DNA of 64,000 bases from Narthecium ossifragum (GCA_963920575.1 OY986971.1:18094492-18158491), one strand, 5' to 3'; shown: positions 11,590 to 23,877, numbered from the stretch's first letter. A program made the numbers and translations. The notes: a model not told the origin generated them from the sequence alone.

Positions 11590-13450
11590 TAGACTGTATC
11601 TAGGGGTTTTCTGTATTTTCTGATGGTTAGAGTGGATCTCTTTTTGTGATTGGAGGGTGGGTAACTTTTTGTATTCCATTGCTCCACTTTTGTATTTGGT
11701 CGGCATCGATGATATTGGTTATATATATACATGATTTTTGGTATGGGGGTGTGCCCCGGGTGTGTCTGTCTGAATGTGGATGTATGTGTATGTGGATATA
11801 TGTTTATGAATGTGGATGAATGCTTATAAATGATGGTTGGGGTAGTTACATTTCTGTATTTTCAATTTGAATGAGTGTAACATGTTGGATGCAAATGGCA
11901 TCTTTGTACAGCCCTTGGGCGTATTGAATAAATAGAGGGAATGCTGCCCAATTTTTCTCGAAATTTTTCATATCTATTCTTTGATTTCCATAATGCTATG
12001 GGTGGTATTTCCTCTATGTTTTTACAGGGCATACGAGCTATGGATAGCAACGCAAAATACGACATTTTGACATCACAACAATACGGTTTTTCACGACTAA
12101 CTTTGACCCTAACTCCTTTCATACCTGTCGTCAAGGTTACATTTTCGTCCATTTCGTCACAAGGTTATCTCTACACTTTACCCTTCTTCCGTGCTTGAGG
12201 ACAAACCCGTTTAAGTTAGGGGGTATGATTGCATCATGTTTATAGATAACCTGTGATCGATCTACAGTTAGTCACATGTTTATTCGATTGGTAAATATGC
12301 GAAAAAAAAAAATTTCAACTCTTATGCTAGCATGGATGACTATTGCATAATTCATCTTGATTCTCATGCTTTGTAAAATTTGGCAAATCATTTCATGAGT
12401 AGTGTTATTCTTCTACTTTAATTCTTCTTGCCATGCATTAAGGACATTTAAGTGATCCAATCCACTTGTGCACTTACACTTGTATGAGGGGGCAAGTAGT
12501 TTTTGATTGGGGGACCTTGATAGATTGGGAGTCCAAGGCTATTTACACTCGATTGAGATGACTTGTAGTAGGGTTCGAAGCCAAGTTAGAGGCCGAGAGC
12601 CAGGTTAATAAAAGTGACTAGTCTTGATTCGTAGCCTTCTAGGCTCGAGTAGTTAGACCCGAGGGGTGCTTCAACACCTAATGCCCCAAAGCCATCTGGC
12701 TTGGGAGTCATTGATCTAACACTCGTTAAATGGGCCTAGTAGAAAGCCTAAGGGATCAAGGCATTGCACGGTCACGCTAGTATCAAACAAAAGCTTGTTG
12801 GTCAGCTGTGATTCGTGGCCTGCTAGGTTCGGGAAAATAAGCCCGAGGGGTGTCTCAACACCCAGTGCCTTTAGGTCATCTGACCGAGGAGCCACTGGCC
12901 TAAATCCTGTTACATGGGCCTAGTAGAAAGCCTAAGGGATCATGGCATTGCACGACCACTGGTTTTAGTCAAAAAAGAAAAAAAGAGAAAAAAGAAGAAG
13001 AGAAAAGAAAAGAAAGAAGAACAAAGATTTTACTTTAAATAAAACTTGTCATTTGTTCAACCGGTGTAAAGCACTAAGGATGTCTAGTTTTGATGGGAAC
13101 CCTACTTGAATGACTACGAGACCCCGAATACTTGAGTAGCAACTCTCACTACACGGATCGCTTAGATGAGCTTTAATCTTGTTCAAGTGCTTTGAAGTGT
13201 TTGAATGATGCTATTGATGAAATTATTCGCTTGCATTTTACTTGTGCTATGGGTTGATGGATGGAGCTATGCATTTGAATCTATGTGTGCATATGAATGA
13301 ATTTTGATCGTATAAGAACCAAAGCTTTATGAGAAGTGACTAATTGTTGATCGGGGGATTGCTCTTTTTGAGTTTCTTATTTCTTCTCTTTCCCTTCTAG
13401 TTATTTTCCTTTTGCTTTACTCGAGGACTAGCAAAGTTCAAGTTAGGGGG
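11590..13450 (+). other. Gypsy-1 non-coding 3' region and polypurine tracts
   Basis: No convincing gene. A PPT-like phrase AAGTTAGGGGG occurs twice: at about 12210-12222, followed by TATGATTGC, and at 13440-13450, directly before the LTR start. The second is the functional polypurine tract by position; the first may be a relic of an older boundary or a central tract. A purine-only stretch (about 12968-13022) precedes the final 400 bp. Confidence 0.55.
12601..12970 (+). repeat. Two-copy tandem repeat, 184-bp period
   Basis: GATTCGTAGCCTTCTAGG at 12626 recurs as GATTCGTGGCCTGCTAGG at 12810, and GGGCCTAGTAGAAAGCC at 12732 recurs at 12916, both exactly 184 bp apart. Each unit contains a CCGAGGGGTG..TCAACACC phrase. 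It lies in the Gypsy-1 3' non-coding region; Gypsy-3 has a comparable two-copy repeat at about 40920-41080. Confidence 0.8.
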
Positions 13451-13452
13451 TG

Positions 13453-13819
13453 TGATAAGACGTGAAAAGTGCATAAATCACCCTTTTAACTTGGCCTTGT
13501 TAGTCTCCGAGCAAGGCCTTACTGATGGATTTTACCCTATTACAGGTACAAGTGCCCTCAACGAGGATTGGATCAAGTTCCGAGCTTAAACGATGTCATT
13601 CGGGCCAGTTTTTATGAAGAAGATCGATCCTCCTTCAATAAAGGATCGATCTTCTTCATAAAACTGGCCCGAATGACATCGTTTAAGCTCGGAACTTGAT
13701 CCAATCCTCATTGAGGGCACTTGTACCTGTAATAGGGTAAAATCCATCAGTAAGGCCTTGCTCGGAGACTAACAAGGCCAAGTTAAAAGGGTGATTTATG
13801 CACTTTTCACGTCTTATCA
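13453..13819. repeat. 367-bp near-perfect palindrome made of two opposed LTR starts
   Basis: The left arm begins TGATAAGACGTGAAAAGTGC right after the polypurine tract, so it is the start of the Gypsy-1 3' LTR. The right arm is its reverse complement, ending GCACTTTTCACGTCTTATCA at 13819. Each arm is about 183 bp with only scattered differences. The centre is a GATCGATC pair (13622 and 13644). LINE-1 resumes immediately after. The rest of the LTR (about 1.4 kb) is absent. Confidence 0.92.
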
Positions 13820-16800
13820 GTGGCTTACAGTAGGTTGGGGTTTTTTCTTTAGAACATTGGTGGCTTAAAACGACAGTGTTCAAAAATTTGCTTCCTCGTG
13901 TGTGGAGATCCCCCCACTTTCGGGGTTGAGAGTAATATATGCTTAGATCAAAACTGATGGCCATCAAAGATGCTGTGAAGGGTTGGGATAGGTGAGCATA
14001 TAGAGAAGATATTTTCGGCGTTGGGAAGAGGCTGGAAGACTGTCTTGAACAGCTGTATTGCTTGGAGGACAACGGACTACTTTCAGAACCAATTGAAAGA
14101 ATTGGAGGTGCAATGGGCAGCATTCGTAGACAAGCAAGAAACGAGGGTTGCGCAATGGGTCCTGGCTGAATGGTTGAAGTCAGGGGATCGTAATTCAAAA
14201 TTATTCCATAGATTGGTTTCCTCATGATCACATAAATCACAAGTTACCCAGATTATCCCAGATGGAGAAGAGGGCGTTGTTGTTGATCAAGCTAGAGTGG
14301 GGAGTATCTTTGTTTCATATTTTCAGAGCCTATGGTTGGGTGAAGGGATAACTTGGGTTGATGATTTTGATTTACTCCTTGTTCTGCCAACTAGTAATGA
14401 CTCACTACATGAATGACTGGTGACTGAGGTTAGTTCAGAAGAAAACAAGGAGATCGTTTTGAGCATGCCTCGAAGTAAATGCCCTGGCCTCGATGGGATT
14501 CCAGTTGAGTTCTACATTGCCTATTGGGAGGTTGTTTGAGATGAGTTTGTGAGGGTGATCAAGAACTTCTTTTGATCTGGCCATCTACCTCCGACTTGGA
14601 AGGATACCTTCATCTCTTTTGTACCGAAGTGCCAACTTCCGATGAAGGTGAAGGATTATAGACCTATTAGCCTATGTAATTTAGGCTACAAAGTAATCAC
14701 TACTATCCTTGCTCGACGAATGGAAGTAGCCTTGGAGGGGGTAATTAGCTTGGAGCAATCTGCTTTCATACATGGGTGATCCATTCATGACAGTATTGAT
14801 GTGGCTAAGGAGATCCTTCACTCAATGCGGATTGCCTCAAAGACCCACAGCTTGATGGTTGCTAAGGTGGACTTGAAGTCCACATATGATAAGGTCCGAT
14901 TGACCTTTTTGGCAGATGTTCTTTGGCGTATGAATTTCCCTCCCAGTTGGGTTGGTTGGGTGATGGAATGTGTTATGGGGGCGAGGTTCTCATTTATCAT
15001 CACTGGGAAGGTGTTTGGTCCGGTGGACTCTTGTTGTGGGTTAAGGCAAAGGGACCCTCTATCCCCTTACCTTTTTGTGGTTGTTCAGGAGGTCTTGTCA
15101 TGTCTCTTTAAGAATCCTCATGGTGGGTTGGAAGGTTTAAGATTCAATGGATCAGCTTTCTCAATTTCACACCTCTTATATGCGGACGATTGCATCTTTG
15201 TGTCGAGGACTACTTGTATTGAGGCGAGGAAACTCAAGCAAAAGTTGATCTTCTTCAAATCTTTGTCTGGTTTAGAAATGAATCCTTTCAAATCAAGCGT
15301 CCTCTTCACCCTGGGATTTGATGAGAGTAGGAGACATACTATTTGCCACATGTTGGGATTCGAGGAGGCTACAAAGACTTGGATTTATTTGGGTACACCA
15401 TTGAGTGCTAAGAGGCTCGTACCTGCAGATTTCTCTTTCTTGATAGATAAGATGCTACCACGCGTCTTGGCAAGGCAAGCTCTTCTCCCATCCTGGCCGC
15501 TTGATTCTACTTAAGTCGGTATTGCAAGCCATCCCGGCCTTCGTCATGGCTACGACAAAGATGCCGGTTGCGGTTATTGAGAGATTGGAGAGGATATGTC
15601 GGGACTTCCTTTGGAGAGGAAGGCAGTCGAGTATTAGCATTGTGGCATGGAAGAAAGTGTGTTCGCCTTGTGAGTTAGGTGGGTTGAGAGTTCGTAACTT
15701 TGGGGAGTGGCAAGTGGCATTAAAAATGAAGCGGATGGAGGGGTTCCTCGACACTAAGGAGACTATTTGGAAGCGTTTTGCTTAAGCTAAATATTGTTGG
15801 AAGGAATTTATACCTAGTACCAGAGAATTCAGGCCTCATTCGGGCTCAAGCCACCATCGATCCCTTTGTGAGACTGCTGATGAACTTCGGAAGGGGCTGG
15901 TGTGTACGCCAGGGCAGAATAGCAACATCAATTTCATCTATGATGCTTGGATTGGGGGGAACCATTGGTAAGGTGTCCGGGCTCTATGATGCAGCTGGCT
16001 TGGTGGGATGTTGGTTGGGGATTTCAGGATTGCTCATGGGTGGGATGTTGATCGCATCCTTCAGTACTGTCATCCAGATATGATGAGGATGGTCCTACAA
16101 GCTCAACTTTGTGATCGTGATAGGATCAAGTGGGCATATGGAGGAGATGGACCTGTATCGACGGCCTCAGCATATAATTTTATTGTTGATAGGCGCATAC
16201 ATATCAGGACTGATGCTGCTCAGGAGAGGTGGACCTCTCTTTGGAGGTTGCCAGTTGGTCCGCGAGTGAGGCACTTTCTATGACGCGTGTATCATGGTAA
16301 GCTCACAGTTAGGGAGACACTTTGGAGGTTTTGTGGAGTTGCTGATAGAGATTGCCCACGATGTGGGCAACTACCGGAAACTATCACTCATGGGTTCTTT
16401 GACTGCTCGGAGGCTCGAAAAGTCTTTGCTACCTTGGCTCTTGAAGATAACATGACGCGGCTAGCAGGGGGTGGTGATGATTTAGTGTGGATCCTGTCAT
16501 CCTCATAGAGTCAATCCATGGTTAAAATGCTGAAAACTTACATTGGGTACACATTATGGGTTCTATGGAAGGACATGAACATATTAGTTTTCGAAGGAGA
16601 AGGAGACAGTGTGGAGGTGCTTGCTAGGAGGGTGGATTGGCTGGCAGAGAAATTCAGCAGGAGGAATTACAAAGCGGATCAACAATCACAACATGATGGC
16701 TTCTTTGTACAAGTGGATGTTGTTGTTAATCAACGGCTGCAATCTGCTGCAATTGCTTTGATGTGTGGTCAGGTGGGAGATCATTAGGTGCGGGCAATGG

Positions 16801-17194
16801 GGAGGCCTATCCAAACGGACAATATTTTGGTAGCCGAACTGTTGGCTATTGAGGCTGCGTTGGTCTGTGCGCGACAGGAGGGGCTCAAACGTTTTGTGTT
16901 TGAATGAGTTTCAAAGGGGGCGGTGGATATCATTAATGGCTTTAGGTTATGGCCTACTAAGGTGGAGTATTTGGCGAGGAACATATGGTCCGAGGTGCTA
17001 TGTTTTGATTATGTAATTTTCTTGTATATAGCTAGAACTTTCAATGCCGAGGCTGATTGTATTGCGAGGTGGTGCTGCCGCTCTAAAGCCCTGTTTAGGT
17101 GGACTTTAGAGGACAGGCAAGGGACTTTGGATTTGTTGTTGTAATACCAGCCTTTGGGCTAACCTTCGGGCTGAATTAATAATAATAATAATAA
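13820..17194 (+). pseudogene. LINE-1, 3' segment: reverse transcriptase, zinc-binding region, RNase H, (TAA)n tail
   Basis: Continues the LINE interrupted at 2541. Recognisable in order: the linker before RT (WLKSGDRNSKLFH at about 14170-14210); RT with CPGLDGIP, DYRPISLCN and YADD (about 15178-15190); a Cys-rich zf-RVT region (CPRCGQLPETITHGFFDC, about 16350-16410); and an RNase H-like C-terminal domain (about 16790-17140). Several frameshifts and stops make it non-functional. It ends with CAGCCTTTGGGCT and CTTCGGGCTGAAT followed by TAA repeats (17176-17194), the 3' tail of this LINE type. The LINE's own TSD cannot be checked because its 5' end is outside the window. Confidence 0.88.
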
Positions 17195-18911
17195 GTTGTT
17201 TCTCATGTCTCAGTACCTCACTTTGTTCGCGCTGCCAATTCATCTGTAATTTGGCCTTGATCAAGAACATAGAATCCAGCAGAATCTGATCATTGCCGTC
17301 CAGGCATGGCGTATTGCTTCCAATCGCGGCTCCTGATTAGATTGTGATTATGCCCACAGTACTATATGCTCTGTTCTTGGCCTCTATCGGAGTGGAAAAG
17401 TCTAGGCTATTCTGATAGATGCTTGTATTACTTAGATTTTAGTATTTTACTTGGATGTCCACAGAGAATTTCTGCGATGAAAAAAAGAAAATGCAGCATA
17501 AAGTACAAAAAAAAGAAATAATGGGAGGATAAGAGTGGTAAATAAATTGCATTGATAGTAAATGGGAGGATCATGTACTCCAATTTGTCTTCATTATTTC
17601 TCTCATTTTATATGTCATTAAAAACTTTTCCGTATAATCTCGCAGATCACAACTTCCATATCTGCAAAAGATGACCATTATTAAGAATTTTTCTTAAGAA
17701 CTAATTCTGAAGGATAAAATAGGGTTAATTATGCATTAAAATGTCACATTATTCATACTGCTCACATGCACTGACTAAAAGACAGAAAAGAATCTACATA
17801 TTCTATTTTCCCGGTAAGTCCAACAGTTTCTTCCCTACTTCAATTTCCGCATATGGTCCGCTATCACAGAAAAGGTAAAGCTAAAAATATCCAATTCATC
17901 TAAAGGAAGTAATCTAAGCAAGCTTTGCAATAAAAATCTTAGCTCTTGGGACCTCTTATTCACACCATAGCCTTATATGAACCCTTGTCCATTAATACAA
18001 AATAGAAAAGATCACTGACATCATGACATGCTATATATTCTGGGCATCTTTATACTCCTTTTGGTAGCTTTGAAGAATATGGTCCACTGTAAGAAGTAAA
18101 ACAAGAGACTGCTTCATGGTCAGGTGGGGCTATAATAGAAAACAGAAGGAGCTGCTTATTTTTGTATATTTCCTTGGTGCTCAGAGACCAGTTAGATAAA
18201 CTAGGAATAAAACCCATTCTAATATCAGTATGTAAACATAAATGTTCAGTTAAAAATAATATCAATATTTCAATACCATACTAACTCACTTGATAGCCTT
18301 GACTTTTCCACTCCGATAGAGATGACAAGCTCCTCCACATTAAGCTCTGCGGATAAGGTCATCTTTGTATGACTGATTCAAAGGTATTGATGAATTATGG
18401 CTTTCATATCAACTTAATCAATCAATAGTTTAATGAAGCCAGGTCTGGCATTCAACCAGGTGAGGGCTTACCACTGTGGATGGAACTTATTGCATGGATT
18501 TGTAAGGGACCACAAACTGTCAAATGTTGCTCAGAGAGGAGGACGACTGGTCAGAGACAGGAGGTAATCAATGCCATGCTGCTGAGATTACAATTGCAAT
18601 CGGATGCTTTACAGCACAGTACCAGCAGCTGATTTGGTGCAGCAATTCATACCAAGACGAACTCACGGGATGCTATAGTAATTGCATTCTGCTCGGTAAA
18701 CTGCAGAGATGATGTTACTCCGTAATTCCTTAGTTTTATGTGTATTGAACAGGGAAAAATTCAATGAATTGTAGTTCATCTTTGTTCCATTATTTGCTTG
18801 AACTGACCTCTGCATTAAGCAATACATCTTCACGTACCTAATATCATACACTTCCCGCTTGGAGTGATCATATATCATTGTGTCTTCTCTTTTGTGATTT
18901 TTTCACTGGAC
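17195..18911. other. Unassigned DNA between two LINEs
   Basis: AT-rich, with no ORF longer than about 70 codons that I can support and no recognisable protein motif on either strand. It is probably the older sequence into which the LINEs inserted, and could include introns or flanks of a decayed gene. The only clear structure is the 29-bp inverted repeat listed separately. Confidence 0.4.
17382..18321. repeat. 29-bp inverted repeat bounding about 0.94 kb
   Basis: CTCTATCGGAGTGGAAAAGTC then TAGGCTAT at 17382-17410 is matched in reverse complement at 18293-18321 with one mismatch (28/29). The right copy is followed by ATGAC and the left is preceded by TTGGC, so there is no matching target duplication. 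It could be the ends of an old DNA element or two opposed copies of one short sequence. Confidence 0.6.
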
Positions 18912-18927
18912 AAACCTATTGCGAACC

Positions 18928-20026
18928 ATGACTTCTGGGAGAGTGACGTCCAAATCAGCTTTCATTTTTCTTTCTCTCCTTGCTGCGCCATCTCCTTCTC
19001 TTTTCCCTCGTGAAGTCTGTTAAATCTTTGGTGCCTTCCTGTTACTCCACGAGTCAGATTCTTCTTGTGGAAATTTCTCCATGTGCGGCTGACAAAGGGC
19101 GATGTTCTGTGGCATTTTGGTTGCATTTCTGAGGATGTCTGCCCTCTTTGTGATATCTATCTGGAGTCAATTCTTCACCTTTTCTTTGATTGCTCCATTG
19201 CTGTTCAGCTTTGACATCTCCTGCTCCCTACGTCTTCTTCCTTCTGTTTTGATGATTTGGTTCAGTTGTTATTGCGTTCTTCTTCAGCGACGGACATCAG
19301 GGGCCATCAAACTATTGTTGGCTTTGGTTTGTGGTCCATTTGGAAAGCTAGGAATGCTGTGATTTTTGAAGGTGTGAAAGGTGATGCTGCTGTACTTTTT
19401 TTTTTGAGAGTTAAACGCATGGCAACTGAGTTTTGGAATTGCAACACTCCTTTGATTCGGTCTCCTTAAGTTTTTAGTGATCAGGATGTTTGCCTTGTTC
19501 AATCGGATGCTTCTTTTAGGGCATCTGATGGGTCTGCTGGGATTGGTGTGGTGCTTAAGTGAAAAGATGGCAGTTTATGGGCTGCAGTTTCTGAATTTGT
19601 AGTGGTGAACTCAGATGAAGCAGCTGAACTCTTTGGCATCCGTAGAGCGTTGCAGCTTGCATGTGTACATGGATGTTCTAAGATTCTAATCGAGTCAGAT
19701 GCCTCCTTTTTGATTGGATGTATAAATGATTGTATCTCATGGTCTTCCAATTTATGTGGGTTGCTAAGAGAAATCTGCGTTCTTTCAGCTCGTTTTGATG
19801 TCTCGATTTTCAGATCTGTGCATCGAGACTTTGTGGGACATTCAAATTTATTAGCTGGGCTTGCCAGAAGTCATGAATGGTCCCGGCAGTGGGTCTTTGC
19901 TCCTAGATCTGAGATTCCTTCGTATTTTCCTCTTGTTTAGCTCTATGTTGATTTTTTTCTCCTTCTTGTAACTCTTGCCTACCCTGTTGGCTGAACTAGT
20001 AAAGTAATAATAATAATAATAATAAT
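18928..20026 (+). mobile_element. LINE-2: 5'-truncated LINE with 16-bp TSD
   Basis: Flanked by the perfect direct repeat AAACCTATTGCGAACC at 18912-18927 and 20027-20042, a typical LINE target duplication. It ends in (TAA)n (about 20005-20026), like LINE-1. The coding remnants are the last part of ORF2: a zf-RVT-like segment (about 19040-19200) and an RNase H domain (about 19495-19940) with QSDASF, SDEAAELFGIRRALQ and SDASFLIG. One in-frame stop lies at about 19560. The insertion is only about 1.1 kb long, so it was dead on arrival; the clean TSD suggests moderate age. Confidence 0.92.
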
Positions 20027-20042
20027 AAACCTATTGCGAACC

Positions 20043-20885
20043 TTACGCTATTGGCCCAACAAACAAGAGCATGTGAAGCTGATAGTGCAAGAATATCCAC
20101 CAATCGCTGCTCAATTTGAATTCTATGGAAAAGACTGGCTGCAAAAAGTATAGAAGATTTACCGAAAAAGGACGAAAGCAGAAGAAATAATTCAATAGCA
20201 TGAACAAACTAGACATTGTACAGCATATAGGCAAAAATTATTATACCGTCACCCAGAAAACAGTCCTTTTTGTCTTGTGTTATTGACCTTATATGGAATC
20301 AGACTATTATGAGACTAATGCGAATCACATGCGTTTGCAGCAGCATTCTTTCAGAAAAGCAGGAAGTTTCTCGGATATTACCACAAACGATGTGTCTTGT
20401 AATAAGAGAACTGCAGAGTTTAGTTGTCTATAGTGACAGTAATATTAAAATCCATTGTAACTAGTATAGCCTCTTATTCTGTTGTTTTGATTCCATCGTG
20501 TTTTGGGGTGGTATGACATGCTTGCCTTTTCTTGCGTAACCTGTAGTCAGTTTTCACTTCATCAAGCTAGAAAATTCTTACTCGACGATTATATGAACCA
20601 GATATAAAACTACTTCAGTCCGAAATAGAAACTACTAAATCCAAAAAAGCTCAGGCCCAAAGCATGTATATTTCCAATTAGTTTAGTTTTATTGACCAAG
20701 CCCAATAGGTTTCTAGCTGAATCAGGTCTAGGCCCAAGCATAGACCCATTTTAACATGAACCAGAAAAGGTCCAACTTGAATGCCATCGGATCGGATCAA
20801 TGAGTAAAACTGCCACGCCACTAGTGTGATTTAACAGTTTCAGAACCTACTCTGTGTTCAATTTCATATAAATAGGTCAAAGGTT
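20043..20885. other. Unassigned AT-rich DNA
   Basis: It continues the target sequence of LINE-2. No ORF, RNA gene or repeat that I can support. Confidence 0.35.
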
Positions 20886-22812
20886 TCATTTTTTGGGGAT
20901 TTGTCGAATGGTCTCCTATTAGAGACAAATTTGTCATTTAGTCTCCTATAGTAGACCTTAAGTCTTTTAGTACCGCTATAGATGAAAAAAAGACAAAACT
21001 ACCCCTACCTTCTATCTATATACACCCTAACCCCCCCCCCCCTCCCCTGCCCAGCGCAGCGCTCCGCCGTCCCCCCTAGGTCCCGAGGTCGGCGTCCGGC
21101 GCCCCACCGTCCCTCGCAGGTCCCGAGGTCGCCGTCCGGCGCCCCGCCGTCCCCCCAGGTCCCGAAGTCACCGTCCAGCGCCCCGCCGTCCCCCCTAGGT
21201 CCCGAGGTCACCGTCCAGCGCCCCGCCGTCCCCCCTAGGTCCCGAGGTCGACGATCCCGTTGACGATCTCATCGTCCGTCACCGGCCACTCCCACCTCCA
21301 GATCCGCCCCCACCTACAGATCCGGTTAGCTTCCCATCCTCCGAGAAGGCGAGGATATGTGGGGACGCCTGCTACTGCTGCTCCGCCGCCAACGACCTCT
21401 ACGGCTCCTCCTCTCACCACTCCTGCCGCCCATCCCGAAGCCGATCTAGTCGCCGGTCCAAAGCTCCTCGTCACCGATCCAGACGCCGATCCAGAGCTCC
21501 CTGTCATCGATCCAATCACTGCCTCGCCGCCCGCTCCCACCTCCAGATCCGGCTGGCTCCAACCTCCAGATCCGCCGCCGTCGCCCCCGCCGGCCCCACC
21601 GCCCCCACCTCTAGATCTGGTCGGCTCCCCATCCTCCTAGAAGGTGAGGATATGCGGGGACGCCTGCAGCTGCTGTTGCTCCGCCGCCAATGACCTCTAT
21701 GGCTCCTCTCACCTCTCATGCCGCCGACCCCGACGCCGATCCAGTCGTCAGTCCAAAGCTCCCCTTTGCCGATCCCGTCACCGATCCGGACTCCCTCGTC
21801 GCCGATCCCGCACCCCCGCAACGGATCCCGTTCCCCCACCGCCGATCCCGTTCCCCCACTGCCGATCCGGGCTCCCCCTCGCCAGTCCAAAGCTCCAGAT
21901 CCGTCGCGCTCTCGTCCCGATCTCGTCACTGTCCGCCGTCCCCGTCCCCCCGTGCGTCCGTTCGGCTTCAATTTTGTTTTTTTTTCAATTACTTTTTGTA
22001 GTTACTTTTTATTTTTTTGTAGTAACTTTTCAATTATATGGTTACTTTTCTTTTTGTTTTTTTGTATGCTATTAGTTTTCTTGGTAGTTACTTTTCATAT
22101 AAGGTAATTAGTTACTTCGAAAAGTAACTACCACCAACAATTGACATAGAAGGTAATTGTGAATTTGTTACCAAATTTCAAAAGGTAACTACCAAAAAAA
22201 CAATTGATACACGATGAAAAGTAACTACCAATTTTTGTAAAAATATTAAAACAATATGGTAGTTACTTTTAAATTTTAATACACAATGGAAAGTGACTAC
22301 CAATTTGTGCAAAAATCTGTTAAAAAAATGTTGGTAGTTACTTGTTAATATTGTAAAAATATGGTAGTTTCTTTTCCATTTAGGAAAAATATAGTAGTTA
22401 TGTTTCAATTTGTAGTTAAAATATTAAATTATTGAAAAATATTGTGAAAAATATTTGTAGTTACTTTTCAATTTTGTAGTTACTTTCCATTTTTTTTCAA
22501 TTTTTCTGGGGCATATCACTTTTTAAATATTTGTAGTTACTTTTTTATTTTGGTAGTTACTTTCCAATTTTTTTGGTAGTTTTTTTCTAGTTTTTTTTGT
22601 TGTAACTTTTCAGCGGGAATACGAACAGTCATTAGGAATGTGAACACTACTAAGAAAGGAATATAGGATGGGAATGTTAAAAGTGCATTTTAGTAATAAA
22701 AAATTACAACTGTAAAAAAAGAGACTAAATGGTTTAAAATTTTCTAAGTGGACTAGAGAGGAAATAAGTTTTCCCAAATGGACTAAATGACAATTATATA
22801 TTCATTTTTTCC
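20886..22812. mobile_element. Possible non-autonomous element with GC-rich core and GTAGTTACTTTTC-rich flank
   Basis: Both ends carry TTGTCATTTAGTC in opposite orientation (left about 20930-20942; right as its reverse complement about 22783-22795), next to similar 'threshold' phrases about loss of GTCTCC or GGACTA. Between them, 21030-21970 is very GC-rich with low-complexity Pro/Arg/Ser-type frames in several phases, and 21970-22620 is AT-rich with repeated GTAGTTACTTTTC on both strands. I see no transposase. The end match is short and no TSD was found, so the element call is tentative. Confidence 0.35.
21280..21935 (+). repeat. Diverged two-copy repeat, 295-bp period
   Basis: AGAAGGCGAGGATATG at 21344 recurs as AGAAGGTGAGGATATG at 21639, followed in both copies by GGGGACGCCTGC and CCGCCGCCAA. 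The phrase before it (CCCACCT..AGATC..GTTAGCTTCCCATCCTCC) is also shared. Upstream (about 21040-21260) a shorter GTCCCGAGGTC..CCCGCCGTCCCCC unit is repeated several times. Confidence 0.7.
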
Positions 22813-23877
22813 TTAGATTGGCTTGGTTACACATTATTGGGTACCCTGCACTGCAGGTACCTCACCATTTCCTAACCTCCCAAACCTGATTACTATTGAG
22901 ATCTCTGCACCCCTTTCCAAGATTACTATTATGCACATTTAACTCCCTCTAGACATAGGCAAATGACGCTTCATTGAACTCCAGAGACCGCGTATATATG
23001 TCTCCTCAAGTCCCCTTTCTGAATTTGGTGGCAACGAGATTGTTAGACACTAAAGACAACTCCCTTTTCTCCTCTACCAAATTACCTCAGCACCATCCTG
23101 ATCTCCATCAACACAACCTAACCATCAAAGAGCGACACCAAGTGCTTGACAGATGGCCCCCATAACTCCTCATCCCTGAGTCATATTGATTGCAGCATCC
23201 AACATAAGCAAACATGCATCTGTTGTCTGGGACATATTACCGGCGACATCTGGTTCTCCTCAAAAACGAAATCACCTTACCACCAAAAATCGGCATATTT
23301 TAAGGGTAGAAAAGAGGATCAAAATTGGGATATGATAGACTCAACCGTCATTGATTGTGGAGGACAACTGCTAGAGGTCATGGGGCAACCATATGAGATC
23401 ATGGAGTGCAACCGTCAGAGGTCATGAGACCATGGGAAGTTATGCTCTTGAAGTTGTATAAATCTTTTAGGGAAGAAGAGAATTGTAACACGAACATGAA
23501 CCCAGTCAACGAATTCTCTTCTATTTCTACTGCTTCTTCTACCTAGGAGTAGTGTAAGTAGTACTTCTTCTACCTAGTAGTAGCATAACTAGTACTTCTT
23601 CTACCTAGAAGTAACATAGCCTTACTCTAAATAAGAGTAGGAGTAGCCATTAATCTACTTAGGAGTAAGAGTAGCCTTCAATCTTCCATAGGAGTAGTCG
23701 CAGCCATAACATAGACTTAGATCTAATAGAACTTCCAAAAATCCTCTTAATTGAGGCATCGCAGAACCCATCTTCCTTCTGATCATCTTCTCCATGGTTG
23801 GCACACCTCACGTGCCTGACGACCACGCGCCCATCCCAGACACACATGTTTTGTTCTCTATTTTTTCTGGGAACAAG
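22813..23877. other. Unassigned region, possibly a 5' LTR of a lost element
   Basis: No supportable ORF. It ends GGGAACA at 23875 followed by a primer-site-like sequence, so its right part may be an LTR, but I found no matching second LTR or start. Confidence 0.3.
23533..23625 (+). repeat. 31-bp tandem repeat, three copies
   Basis: CTTCTTCTACCTAG occurs at 23533, 23564 and 23595, exactly 31 bp apart, with related TAGGAGTAG phrases continuing to about 23690. Confidence 0.75.

Larger units (their letters stand above)
2542..13819 (+). mobile_element. Gypsy-1: Athila/Tat-type LTR retrotransposon inserted in LINE-1
   Basis: Order: 5'-truncated left LTR (2542-2781), tRNA-Asp primer site (2788-2804), gag-pol, a GATCGATC array, an extra 3' ORF, a long non-coding 3' region, a polypurine tract (PPT, to 13450) and an abnormal palindromic 3' LTR remnant. 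The PBS, the DLGAS-type protease and the extra ORF after integrase fit the Athila/Tat branch of Ty3/gypsy. LINE coding sequence stops at about 2541 and resumes after 13819, so this element interrupts the LINE. No clean TSD remains because both LTRs are damaged. The left boundary is accurate to about 20 bp. Confidence 0.88.

Noticed and set aside
21005..22107. Several Pro/Arg-rich ORFs of 100-150 codons
   Set aside because: GC-rich tandem repeat; frames open in many phases, no motif, no start context.
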